A stretch of 64,000 bases of DNA from Actinocatenispora thailandica. GTDB taxonomy: Bacteria; Actinomycetota; Actinomycetes; Mycobacteriales; Micromonosporaceae. Location: NCBI RefSeq assembly GCF_016865425.1, contig NZ_AP023355.1, forward strand, positions 62,001 through 126,000, in the 5' to 3' direction. The notes below the pieces were generated by a model. That model was given only the letters and a program-made list of their open reading frames with translations, was not told the DNA's origin and did not search any database. This document shows, one piece after another, positions 43,801 through 50,817 of the stretch. The stretch's first letter is position 1, and every line of letters begins with the position of its first letter. A program made the position numbers and the translations under genes.

Positions 43801-44955
43801 CAGGAGAACGTCGCGGGCATGCGGGTCGCCCAGGCGTACCGGCGGGAGGGGCACAACCGGGCCCGGTTCTCGGCCCGCTCGGACGACTACCGGCGCACCC
43901 GCACCCGGGCCCAGCGCTACATCGCCACCTACTTCCCGTTCGTGCAGTTCCTGTCCACTGTGGCCGGTGCCCTGGTGCTGGTGGTCGGCGGCCAGCTGGT
44001 CCACAGTGGATCGTTGAGCGCCGGCGCGCTGATCGCGTACCTGCTCTACATCGAGATGTTCTTCGCTCCGGTGCAGCAGCTGTCCCAGGTCTTCGACGGC
44101 TACCAGCAGGCCGCGGTGGGGTTGCGCCGGATCGTCGAGCTGCTGCGCACGCCGACCAGCACGCCGCAGGCCGCCGACCCGGTCCCGGTGCCGCCGCGGC
44201 TGCGCGGCGAGATCGCGTTCGCCGACGTGTCCTTCGGCTACTCGCCGGACCTGCCGCCGGCACTGTCCGATGTGGACCTTGCGGTACGGCCGGGGGAGAC
44301 GGTGGCGGTCGTCGGGGAGACCGGTGCCGGCAAGTCGACGCTGGTGAAACTGGTCTCCCGGTACTACGACGTGACCGGCGGCGCGGTGCTGGTCGACGGC
44401 GTGGACGTTCGCGACTACGACCTGCCCGGCTACCGGCACCGGATGGGCGTGGTACCGCAGGAGCCGTACCTGTTCCCGGGCACCGTGCGGGACACGATCG
44501 CCTACGGCCGGCCGGCGGCGACCAACGCCGAGGTCGAACGGGCGGCACGGGCGGTCGGCGCGCACGACATGATCGCCCGGTTGGACGGCGGCTACTACCA
44601 CGAGGTGGCCGAGCGGGGCCGCAACCTGTCCAGCGGTCAGCGGCAGCTGCTCGCGCTGGCCCGCGCGCAGCTGGTGGAGCCGGACATCCTGGTGATGGAC
44701 GAGGCGACCGCCGCGCTCGACCTGGCCACCGAGGCCGAGGTCACCCGGGCCACCGATCGCCTGGTGGGGCGGCGAACCACGCTGGTGGTGGCGCACCGGC
44801 TGACCACCGCGGCGCGGGCGGACCGGATCGTGGTGCTCGACCGCGGCCGCGTCGTCGAGACCGGTACGCACGCCGAGCTGCTCGCCGCCGGTGGCCACTA
44901 CGCGCGGCAGTGGGAAGTCTTCACCACCGGCCGCACCACGTCCGCCGCGCGCTGA
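40849..44955 (+). CDS. Giant fused ABC exporter (TMD-NBD-TMD-NBD)
   Basis: 1368 residues: two complete half-transporters in one chain. N-terminal residues 14-76 are seven copies of GAGSSGAVG. TMD1 covers about 90-390. NBD1 has Walker A SSGSGKST (about 464), LSGGQRQR and Walker B ILVLDDATS. A linker of about 140 residues contains a run of 15 Gly plus GMGRMGG (near residue 735). TMD2 covers about 790-1100. NBD2 has GETGAGKST, LSSGQRQLLALARA and ILVMDEATA. The catalytic Glu is Asp in NBD1 and Glu in NBD2, as in heterodimeric multidrug exporters with one degenerate ATP site. Usually these halves are separate genes; the fusion joint and repeat extension are the unusual parts. Substrate unknown. 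Confidence 0.9.
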   Translation: MSADGDGTGRNAGGAGSSGAVGGAGSSGAVGGAGSSGAVGGAGSSGAVGGAGSSGAVGGAGSSGAVGGAGSSGAAGSVGSAGGSSSETGWLRRLLGYCWRYRGRVIVAFGASVVGMAVTALVPLIQRSIVDDSILSSKRPLLPLVGLLVLAALAVYGTAFLRRYHGGRLALDVQHDMRTGLFAALSRLDGARQDELQTGQVVGRATSDITMVQGLLGMFPIMIGNVLLFGISLVVMLTLSPLLTLVALAVGPGLYWISVLSRRKLFPATWAAQQEAAAVAAEVDDAVTGVRVVKGFGQESQELTKLERVARRLFASRLRAVRLNSRYNPALQAIPALGQVGVLALGGWLAVHQSITLGTFLAFSSYLAQLIGPVRMLAGLLTIGQQARASVIRVFEVIDSQPLVTEAPDAIDVPAGAMSTRAAAGSPVVEFDDVHFGYVPSQPVLSGLTLSAAPGETIALVGSSGSGKSTVSLLLPRFYDVASGAVRVAGHDVRELTIDSLRASIGLVMEDSFLFSESIRDNIAYGRPDATDEQVVAAAKAAEAHEFVLGLRDGYDTMIGEKGLTLSGGQRQRVALARALITDPRILVLDDATSAVDAQVEAEIHATLHRVMQGRTTLLIAHRRSTLALADRIAVLDGGRVVDIGTEDELARRCPLYNLLLSGPGDDAEGIDAGELPAEPAPVVPDSAADELNDDGTTARLWDPSRAPEPEYLPGLAGDPAAASRGAAAGRGGGGGGGGGGGGGGGMGRMGGALASMPPTPDLLAKVAALPPATDTPDVDDDAVRAADPRFSLRRLIAPMRTPLLVALLLVAVDAAATLILPALIRSGVDSGVQHRDMTVIATVSILGLGVVLIDWIVQIGQTRITGRTGERMLYALRVKTFSHLQRLGLDYYEKELSGRIMTRMTTDVDAFSSFLQTGLVQAVVSVLTFFGILGALLYLNVELGLVVCSVLPVMVLATLVFRSRSSRAYTEAREKVGIVNADLQENVAGMRVAQAYRREGHNRARFSARSDDYRRTRTRAQRYIATYFPFVQFLSTVAGALVLVVGGQLVHSGSLSAGALIAYLLYIEMFFAPVQQLSQVFDGYQQAAVGLRRIVELLRTPTSTPQAADPVPVPPRLRGEIAFADVSFGYSPDLPPALSDVDLAVRPGETVAVVGETGAGKSTLVKLVSRYYDVTGGAVLVDGVDVRDYDLPGYRHRMGVVPQEPYLFPGTVRDTIAYGRPAATNAEVERAARAVGAHDMIARLDGGYYHEVAERGRNLSSGQRQLLALARAQLVEPDILVMDEATAALDLATEAEVTRATDRLVGRRTTLVVAHRLTTAARADRIVVLDRGRVVETGTHAELLAAGGHYARQWEVFTTGRTTSAAR
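40888..41076 (+). repeat. 27-bp coding tandem repeat (seven units)
   Basis: Each unit encodes GAGSSGAVG; units are nearly identical (GGA/GGT wobble, last unit AAG for AVG). It keeps frame whatever the copy number, so it can vary in length without inactivating the exporter. Confidence 0.95.
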
Positions 44956-45059
44956 GGCGAGCGCGCCGCCGCGATCGCGATCGGTACTCGCCCCGCCGCG
45001 CTGCGTGCGCGTTGGCGACCTGTAGGTGTCCGGCAGGTTAACGGCATCTGTATTGCGGG

Positions 45060-45089
45060 TTGCGGCACGGCAAGACGCTGCTCTATCTT
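45060..45089 (+). promoter_or_regulatory. Candidate promoter of the sugar ABC operon
   Basis: TTGCGG, 18 nt, TATCTT. It is followed by an AT-rich patch (GTAAATATCTTTCATCG, 45104-45120), atypical for the genome and a plausible operator zone. Confidence 0.4.
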
Positions 45090-45164
45090 CCCGTGAACGC
45101 TGTCGTAAATATCTTTCATCGACCGCGTTGGGCGTCGTGCCGGTTGCCGTGGTGGGAGGGAACG

Positions 45165-46115
45165 TTGACAGTCACTGACCGATCATCGGCGGCTACCGCC
45201 GAGGCTGATCCGCCGGTGGTGCGGTCGGCCAGCAGGACGCGCCGGAAACGGCGCGAGTACCTGCTGTTCCTGCTGTTCATCGCGCCGAACGCGGTGCTGC
45301 TCGCGGCCTTCGCGTACTGGCCGATCGTGTTCAACGGGATCCTCAGCCTGACCAGCTGGGACATGGTCTCGCCGCACATCCCGTTCGTTGGTCTGGCCAA
45401 CTACCGGGACATGTTCTCCGACCCCGACTTCTGGTGGGTCATCCTGCGGACGATCCTGTTCTCCGGCGCCGTCGTGATCGGCTGCGTGGTGGCCGGCCTG
45501 GCGGTCGCGATCCTGCTGAACCAGAAGCTGCGCGGCCGCAACGTGGTCCGCACCGTGGCGTTCGCGCCGCACATCCTGTCCGGCGTCGCGATGGGTACCG
45601 TCTGGCTGTTCATCTTCGACCCGCAGATCGGGTTGATGAAGATGGTGCTGGGCAAGATCGGCGCCGACGGCCCGGCCTGGATGACCGACTCGAACTGGGC
45701 GCTCGCCGGCCTGATCATCGTCTACCTGTGGAAGACGATCGGGTTCGTCGCGGTGGTGTACGTGGCCGGCTTGCAGGGCATGCCGACCGACCTGTACGAG
45801 GCGGCGAAGCTGGACGGCGCCGGTGCCTGGACGCTGTTCCGCAAGATCACGTTCCCGCTGCTGTCGCCGGTGACGTTCTTCGTCGTGGTGGTCACGATCG
45901 TCGCGACGTTCCAGGCGTTCGACGTCATCGCCATCATGACCGACGGCGGTCCGGGCGACGCCACCACCACGATCTCCTGGTACATCTACAAAGAGGCCTT
46001 CCAGGCTCTGGACGCCGGCCACGCGGGCGCCGGTGCGCTCGTGATGTTCGTGATCCTGATCGCGATCACCGCGGCCCAGGCCCGGTTCATGGAGCGGAAG
46101 GTGCACTACCGATGA
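45165..46115 (+). CDS. Sugar/glycerophosphate ABC transporter permease 1 (MalF/UgpA type)
   Basis: 316 residues, six transmembrane helices. TTG start at 45165 selected because GGGAGGG sits 4 nt before it and no ATG/GTG in frame has one. The EAA loop that docks the ATPase is present: YEAAKLDGAGAWTLFRKITFPLLSP (about residues 213-237). The first 30 residues are a basic cytoplasmic tail (SRTRRKRREYLLFLLFIAP). First gene of a three-gene operon; overlaps permease 2 as ATGA. Confidence 0.9.
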   Translation: MTVTDRSSAATAEADPPVVRSASRTRRKRREYLLFLLFIAPNAVLLAAFAYWPIVFNGILSLTSWDMVSPHIPFVGLANYRDMFSDPDFWWVILRTILFSGAVVIGCVVAGLAVAILLNQKLRGRNVVRTVAFAPHILSGVAMGTVWLFIFDPQIGLMKMVLGKIGADGPAWMTDSNWALAGLIIVYLWKTIGFVAVVYVAGLQGMPTDLYEAAKLDGAGAWTLFRKITFPLLSPVTFFVVVVTIVATFQAFDVIAIMTDGGPGDATTTISWYIYKEAFQALDAGHAGAGALVMFVILIAITAAQARFMERKVHYR

Positions 46116-46927
46116 AGACCCTGGGTGCCGGCCTGAAATACCTCGGGCTGATCGTCGTCCTGGTGCTCGCCGCGGTGCCGATCTACTGGCTGCTGTCCAC
46201 CTCGGTCACCTCGCCGGAGAAGATCTTCCAGTTCCAGTGGTTCCCGGACGGGCTGAACTGGCAGAACTACGTCGACGGCTGGAAGTCGGCGCCGTTCGGC
46301 GCGATGTACAAGAACTCGATCATCGTCACGCTGGCCGGCGCGCTGATCCAGATCTGCGTGGCGATCCTCAGCGCGTACGCGTTCGCGTTCCTCGACTTCC
46401 CGGGCAAGCGCATCGTGTTCCTGGTCTTCCTCGGCGCGATGATGGTCCCCGGCACGGTCGTACTGATGCCGAACTTCCTCACCATCGCGGCGCTCGGCTG
46501 GGTCAACAGCTACGCCGGCATCGTGATCCCCGGGGTCGGCTCGGTGTTCGCGATGTTCCTGCTGCGGCAGCACATGTTGACGCTGTCCTCCGAGGTGACC
46601 GACGCGGCCAAGGTCGACGGGGCGAACCACCTGCGCATCCTCTGGCACGTGGTGCTGCCGATGTCGCGGCCGATGGTGGTCACGGTGATCGTGGTGGCGC
46701 TGGTGGAGAAGTGGAACGACTTCGTCTGGCCGCTGGTGTCCACCAGCACCGACTCGATGCGGACACTGCCGGTCGGGCTGCTGATGATCAAGGACGCGCA
46801 GGGCTTCACGAACTGGGGCGCGGTGATGGCCTCCTCGGTGTTCATCGTGGTGCCGGTGCTGATCGTCTTCTTCATCGCCCAGCGCCAGATCATCGCCGGG
46901 CTCACCGCCGGCGCGACGAAGGGCTGA
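46112..46927 (+). CDS. Sugar/glycerophosphate ABC transporter permease 2 (MalG/UgpE type)
   Basis: 271 residues, six transmembrane helices, EAA loop TDAAKVDGANHLRILWHVVLPMSRP (about residues 167-191). Together with permease 1 it forms the inner-membrane channel. The periplasmic-side YWLLSTSVTSPEKIF and FPDGLNWQNYVDGW parts are typical for CUT1 transporters. ATG overlaps the preceding TGA; two nt separate it from the binding protein. Confidence 0.9.
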   Translation: MKTLGAGLKYLGLIVVLVLAAVPIYWLLSTSVTSPEKIFQFQWFPDGLNWQNYVDGWKSAPFGAMYKNSIIVTLAGALIQICVAILSAYAFAFLDFPGKRIVFLVFLGAMMVPGTVVLMPNFLTIAALGWVNSYAGIVIPGVGSVFAMFLLRQHMLTLSSEVTDAAKVDGANHLRILWHVVLPMSRPMVVTVIVVALVEKWNDFVWPLVSTSTDSMRTLPVGLLMIKDAQGFTNWGAVMASSVFIVVPVLIVFFIAQRQIIAGLTAGATKG

Positions 46928-46929
46928 GA

Positions 46930-48273
46930 ATGAACGCGAACGCACGCGCCGCGTTGAGCCGGCGCACCCTGCTCGCCGCGCTGGGACTGACCGGCGCCGC
47001 GGCGATGTCCGGCTGCGCCGGCGACTTCCGGCAGACCGCCGGATCGGTCCCCGGCAAGTACGCCAAGCGGCAGCACGTGGTGTTCTGGCACTCGTTCGGC
47101 GGTACCCCGCTCGCGGTGCTCACCGAGCTGGTGGCGAAGTTCAACGACAGCCAGTCGGACATCTACGTGGAGGCCCAGTTCCAGGGCAGCTACGAGATGA
47201 CGATGCAGAAGCTCGCCACCGCCATCGTGGCCAAGCAGGTCCCGGACATCTGCGTACTGTCCGAGATCACCTGGCGCAAGATCCACCTGGCCGACGCGCT
47301 GGAGCCGTACGACGACTTCTTCGACGGCGACGTGCGGCCGGACCAGTTCATCGACCAGTTCATCCAGGAAGGCACCGTCCAGGGGAAGCTGTGGTGGCTG
47401 CCGTTCGCGCGCAGCACGCCGCTCTTCTACTACAACAAGACGCTGTTCGAGAAGGCCGGGCTGTCCCCGGACGGGCCCGAGTCGTGGGAGCAGCTGCAGC
47501 AGTGGGCGCCGGCCATCATGCGGCAGAAGACCGCCGCCGGGCATCCGAAGGTGCTCGCGCTGGGCAGCACCTACTCCAGCTGGTACTTCCAGAGCAACAT
47601 CTGGACCTGGGGCGGCCACTACTCGCAGGGGTTGGACGTCACGTTCGACACCAGGCCGGTGATCGCCGCCGGTCAGTGGATGGTCGACTTCATCCGCAAG
47701 CACCGGGCCGCGTACCTGTCGCAGAAGCCGGACCAGGACATGGGCAGCGGCATCACCGCGTGCTACCTGTCCTCGACGGGCGGGCTGAAGCAGGCGAGCC
47801 TGAACGCGGAGGGCGGCAAGTACCAGGTCGGCACCGCGTTCCTGCCGCAGCACGACGGGAACTTCGGCTGCCCCACCGGCGGGTCGGGCATCGGCATCCT
47901 CAAGTACGCGGCGAAGTCGCGCAAGGAAGCCGCCTGGCAGTTCCTGAAGTTCCTGGCCCAGCCGGTGAACTCGGCGCACTGGACGGTCGGTACCGGGTAT
48001 TTGCCGGTGGTGAAGGCGGCCCGGCAGCAGCAGGAACTCGTCAAGGCGACCAAGGACAAGAACTACCTGACCGCGTTGAACCAGCTGCCGAAGACCCAGC
48101 CGCAGGACCTGATCCGACTGATCGTGTCCAGCGCCGGTGACACCATGGACGAGCAGCTGACCAAGCTGTACTCGTCGGGCGCGTCGGTGCCGGACGTCTT
48201 CGGCCGGCTGGACAAGAAGCTCAGCTCGCTCGCCGATCTGATCCGCGAGACCTACGACTCGCACTACCACTGA
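46930..48273 (+). CDS. Lipoprotein solute-binding protein, UgpB-like (CUT1 family)
   Basis: 447 residues. The N-terminus has twin Arg (LSRRTLLAAL) and a lipobox with Cys at residue 29 (AAMSGC), so it is a lipoprotein possibly exported by Tat. The mature part follows the UgpB pattern: VVFWHSFGG, ELVAKFNDSQSD, FQGSYEMTMQKLATAIVAKQVPDICVL, and PFARSTPLFYYNKTLFEKAGL. UgpB binds sn-glycerol-3-phosphate or glycerophosphodiesters, but oligosaccharide-binding relatives look similar, so the substrate stays open. No ATPase gene in the operon; the unlinked ugpC-type ATPase at 32522 is the likely partner. Confidence 0.87.
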   Translation: MNANARAALSRRTLLAALGLTGAAAMSGCAGDFRQTAGSVPGKYAKRQHVVFWHSFGGTPLAVLTELVAKFNDSQSDIYVEAQFQGSYEMTMQKLATAIVAKQVPDICVLSEITWRKIHLADALEPYDDFFDGDVRPDQFIDQFIQEGTVQGKLWWLPFARSTPLFYYNKTLFEKAGLSPDGPESWEQLQQWAPAIMRQKTAAGHPKVLALGSTYSSWYFQSNIWTWGGHYSQGLDVTFDTRPVIAAGQWMVDFIRKHRAAYLSQKPDQDMGSGITACYLSSTGGLKQASLNAEGGKYQVGTAFLPQHDGNFGCPTGGSGIGILKYAAKSRKEAAWQFLKFLAQPVNSAHWTVGTGYLPVVKAARQQQELVKATKDKNYLTALNQLPKTQPQDLIRLIVSSAGDTMDEQLTKLYSSGASVPDVFGRLDKKLSSLADLIRETYDSHYH

Positions 48274-48280
48274 CGCTGTC

Positions 48281-48313
48281 CCGGACGCCGCGCGGGGACC
48301 GTGCGGCGTCCGG
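48281..48313. terminator. Bidirectional hairpin between the binding protein and the POT transporter
   Basis: CCGGACGCCGC / GCGGCGTCCGG, 11-bp perfect stem with an 11-nt loop, 7 bp after the plus-strand stop and 30 bp from the minus-strand stop. Confidence 0.7.
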
Positions 48314-48343
48314 GTGGTGTTCGGTTCGCCGCGCCGGAGCCGA

Positions 48344-49837
48344 TCAGGTGACGTCGCGCATCCGCTTGGTGATCAGCGGTGAGACGAAGTACATGACCAC
48401 GCCGAGCAGTGCGACCACGCTGCCGACGATGGCGAAGTAGGCGACCTCGGTGCTCGGATCGAACACCGGGACGATCTGGGCGCTGATGCCCTGCGCCGCG
48501 GCGTCGGACAGGAACCACAGGCTCATCGTCTGGGACGCGAACGCGACCGGCGCGAGCTTGGTGGTGGCCGACAGCCCCACCGGGGACAGGCACAGTTCGC
48601 CGAAGATGACCAGCACGAAGCTGCCGACCAGCCAGAACGGGCTGGCCGGTACCGAGGTTCCGTTGATCAGCCCGGGCCCGGTCATCAGCAGGTAGGACAG
48701 GCCGGCGAGGAACATCCCGGCGGCGAACTTGCGCGGCGTCCGTGGCTGCCGGTCGCCGAGTTTGGTCCACAGCAACGCGAACAGCGGCGCGAACAGGACG
48801 ATCGCCAGCGGGTTGATCGACTGGAACCAGGCCGGCGGGATGTCGAAGCTGCCGAGCTTGAGGTCGGTGCGCTGCTTCGCGAACGTCGCGAGCACCACCG
48901 AGCCCTGCTCCTCGATCATCCAGAAGAACATCGACCCGACGAACAGCGGGATGTACGCCCGGACCCGGGACCGCTCGTCCGCGGTGGTGCGCGGGCTGCG
49001 CAGCATGATCACGAAGTACGCCACCGGCAGTGCGATCGACAGCAGCGAGATGATGTCGATGATCCAGCCGACGGTGAACACCCCGCCGAGCACCATCCCA
49101 CCCAGCACGAGGACGACGACGATCGCGCCGATGCCGAGTCGGGTGGCGATCGGGCGCCGCTCGTCGGGCGTGATCGGGTTGTGTGCCTTGGTGCCGGCGG
49201 TGCCCATCCAGCTGCCCAGCACGACGTAGAGCACCAGGGCCAGTGCCATGCCGAACGCGGCGAAGCTGAACCCGGCGTGGTAGTTGTACCCGTTGGCCAG
49301 CGCGCCGACCACGATCGGCGCGATGAACGCGCCGATGTTGGTGCTCATGTAGAAGATCGAGAAGCCGGCGTCCCGGCGGGCGTCGCGCCGGCTGTAGAGG
49401 TCGCCGACGACGTTGGAGATGTTCGGCTTGAGCAGCCCGGTGCCGAGCACGATGAAGATCATCGACAGGTAGAGCGCGAGCAGGCCGCCGGTGGGGATGG
49501 CCAGGCAGATGTGCCCGCACATGATCAGGCTGCCGCCGATGAAGATCGACCGGCGGGAGCCGAGCAGCCGGTCGGCGATCCAGCCGCCGATGATGCCGGA
49601 CATGAACACGGCCGAGCCGTAGATCGACATCAGCGACGCCGCGGTGCCCTGCGGGATGCCGAGGCCGCCCTTGCTGACCGCCGTGTACATGTAGTACAGC
49701 AGGATGGCGCGCATGCCGTAGTAGCTGACCCGCTCCCACAGCTCGGTGAAGAACAGCGTGGCGAGGCCGCGCGGATGGCCGAAGAAGCCGTACTGCGGTG
49801 CGTCCGGTACCGCGTCGTCGTCGACTGCCTGCGCCAC
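48344..49837 (-). CDS. Proton-coupled oligopeptide transporter (POT/PTR2 family)
   Basis: 497 residues, 14 transmembrane helices as in bacterial POTs. Diagnostic motif FFTELWERVSYYGMRAILLYYM (helix 1, with the ExxER proton motif as ELWER) and, later, GTGLLKPNISNVVGDLY and FGELCLSPVGLS. It imports di- and tripeptides with protons. GTG 49837 is chosen because GAAAGGGG lies 5 nt upstream; an ATG 12 codons earlier has no ribosome-binding site. Stands alone. Confidence 0.92.
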   Translation of the reverse strand: MAQAVDDDAVPDAPQYGFFGHPRGLATLFFTELWERVSYYGMRAILLYYMYTAVSKGGLGIPQGTAASLMSIYGSAVFMSGIIGGWIADRLLGSRRSIFIGGSLIMCGHICLAIPTGGLLALYLSMIFIVLGTGLLKPNISNVVGDLYSRRDARRDAGFSIFYMSTNIGAFIAPIVVGALANGYNYHAGFSFAAFGMALALVLYVVLGSWMGTAGTKAHNPITPDERRPIATRLGIGAIVVVLVLGGMVLGGVFTVGWIIDIISLLSIALPVAYFVIMLRSPRTTADERSRVRAYIPLFVGSMFFWMIEEQGSVVLATFAKQRTDLKLGSFDIPPAWFQSINPLAIVLFAPLFALLWTKLGDRQPRTPRKFAAGMFLAGLSYLLMTGPGLINGTSVPASPFWLVGSFVLVIFGELCLSPVGLSATTKLAPVAFASQTMSLWFLSDAAAQGISAQIVPVFDPSTEVAYFAIVGSVVALLGVVMYFVSPLITKRMRDVT

Positions 49838-50145
49838 CGTGGCCCCTTTCCCCGGGATCCTCTCAGGCTGCATCGCTACCGACCCGCTTGGTGGGCATTT
49901 GCCGCTTTTTTCCCCGACCCGACCGAGCGTCGAGCTGCGAACCGGTGGGTTCGGAACGGCGCGGGGTGCCGCCAGCCGTCGGTGTGGTCGCGCTTAGGCT
50001 GGGGCGGGCCCAGCTCGGGGCCGGCCGCCCTGGTCGCGGCACCGGTGTCTGGTTCGGCGAAGAGGCCGGCTCGACCGGGGATCGCCGGTCAGGTGCGCGA
50101 TCTCGTCACCGTCTCGTCACCGTACGAGTGGTTTGTCGGGCGCAT
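49838..50145. other. Intergenic region upstream of the POT and MarR genes
   Basis: About 300 bp without a gene. Contains a short direct repeat CGTCACCGTCTCGTCACCGT near 50104 and otherwise no strong signal; the promoter for the POT gene should lie here on the minus strand. The operator-like sites begin at 50146. Confidence 0.4.
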
Positions 50146-50164
50146 TTGACCGGCCGGCAAGTAA
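50146..50164. promoter_or_regulatory. Operator-like palindrome O1 (MarR-MFS promoter)
   Basis: TTGACCGGCCGGCAAGTAA. It matches one side of the ideal palindrome ACTTGCCGGCCGGCAAGT that also recurs at the TetR-MFS locus. Confidence 0.65.
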
Positions 50165-50189
50165 TTGGGTTCTTCGTCACAGCTAATCA

Positions 50190-50210
50190 ACTTGCCTGGC
50201 CGGCCGTCAA
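50190..50210. promoter_or_regulatory. Operator-like palindrome O2 (MarR-MFS promoter)
   Basis: ACTTGCCTGGCCGGCCGTCA... is the same motif with one inserted base. It overlaps the -35 box TTGCCT at 50192, so binding would block transcription. Confidence 0.6.
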
Positions 50211-50220
50211 AACTGATGCT
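50192..50220 (+). promoter_or_regulatory. Candidate promoter of the MarR-MFS operon
   Basis: TTGCCT, 17 nt, GATGCT, about 70 bp before ATG 50290. Embedded in O2. Confidence 0.4.
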
Positions 50221-50289
50221 TGTAGGGAACAACTATCCATCCTCGGTGGGGCCTGCCCGGCTGTCGAGCCGGCAGGCAGCTTGGAGATC

Positions 50290-50817
50290 ATGTCCGGATC
50301 GACGCCGGCGACTCCGCCCGACGAGGAGCTTGCGCTGGCCGACCGCCTCGGCGATCAGCTTGTCCGGTTCCTGCGCCTGGTGGGTCGCAACCACACCAAC
50401 CTGCCCGAGCTGTACCAGGCGGGCATCGAAAAGGTCGGCTACGTGCTGCTGTGGCGGCTCGCCGCGGACGGCCCGCAACGCACCACGGCCCTGGCCGAAG
50501 CCGTGCACTCGGACATCTCGACGATCAGCCGGCAGGTCACCGCGCTGGTCAAACAGGGCTGGGTGGAGCGCACCCAGGACCCCGAGGACGGCCGGGCCCA
50601 CCTGCTCGCGCCCACCGAGGAGGGCCGGCGGGTCTACCGGCGCATCCGTGGCCGGCGCAACGAGCACATGGCCTGCGTGCTCGCGGGCTGGCGGGACGAC
50701 GAGCGGCGTGCACTGCTGACGCTGCTCGACCGCCTCAACGACGACTTCGAGGAATACCTGCTGCGAGTCCACGAGGGCTGCGGCGAGAAACAGCAACGGG
50801 GAGAGAAGGTCGGATGA
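50290..50817 (+). CDS. MarR-family transcriptional regulator
   Basis: 175 residues. Winged helix with RTTALAEAVHSDISTISRQV (about residues 64-83) and the wing ERTQDPEDGRAHLLAPTEEG, flanked by long dimerisation helices. Ribosome-binding site TTGGAG before ATG 50290. Its TGA overlaps the start of the MFS pump gene (ATGA), so the two are translated together and it most likely represses this operon in response to a drug-like ligand. Confidence 0.9.
   Translation: MSGSTPATPPDEELALADRLGDQLVRFLRLVGRNHTNLPELYQAGIEKVGYVLLWRLAADGPQRTTALAEAVHSDISTISRQVTALVKQGWVERTQDPEDGRAHLLAPTEEGRRVYRRIRGRRNEHMACVLAGWRDDERRALLTLLDRLNDDFEEYLLRVHEGCGEKQQRGEKVG

Noticed and set aside
38884-44898. A 2004-codon open frame on the minus strand opposite the fused ABC exporter
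   Set aside because: The plus strand carries a clear exporter with all motifs. The antisense frame has no recognisable domain, only His/Gln/Arg-rich composition caused by high GC at codon position three.
45090-45164. In-frame upstream start at 45060 for the first sugar permease
   Set aside because: The added 35 residues are not permease-like and overlap the promoter; TTG 45165 has a strong ribosome-binding site.
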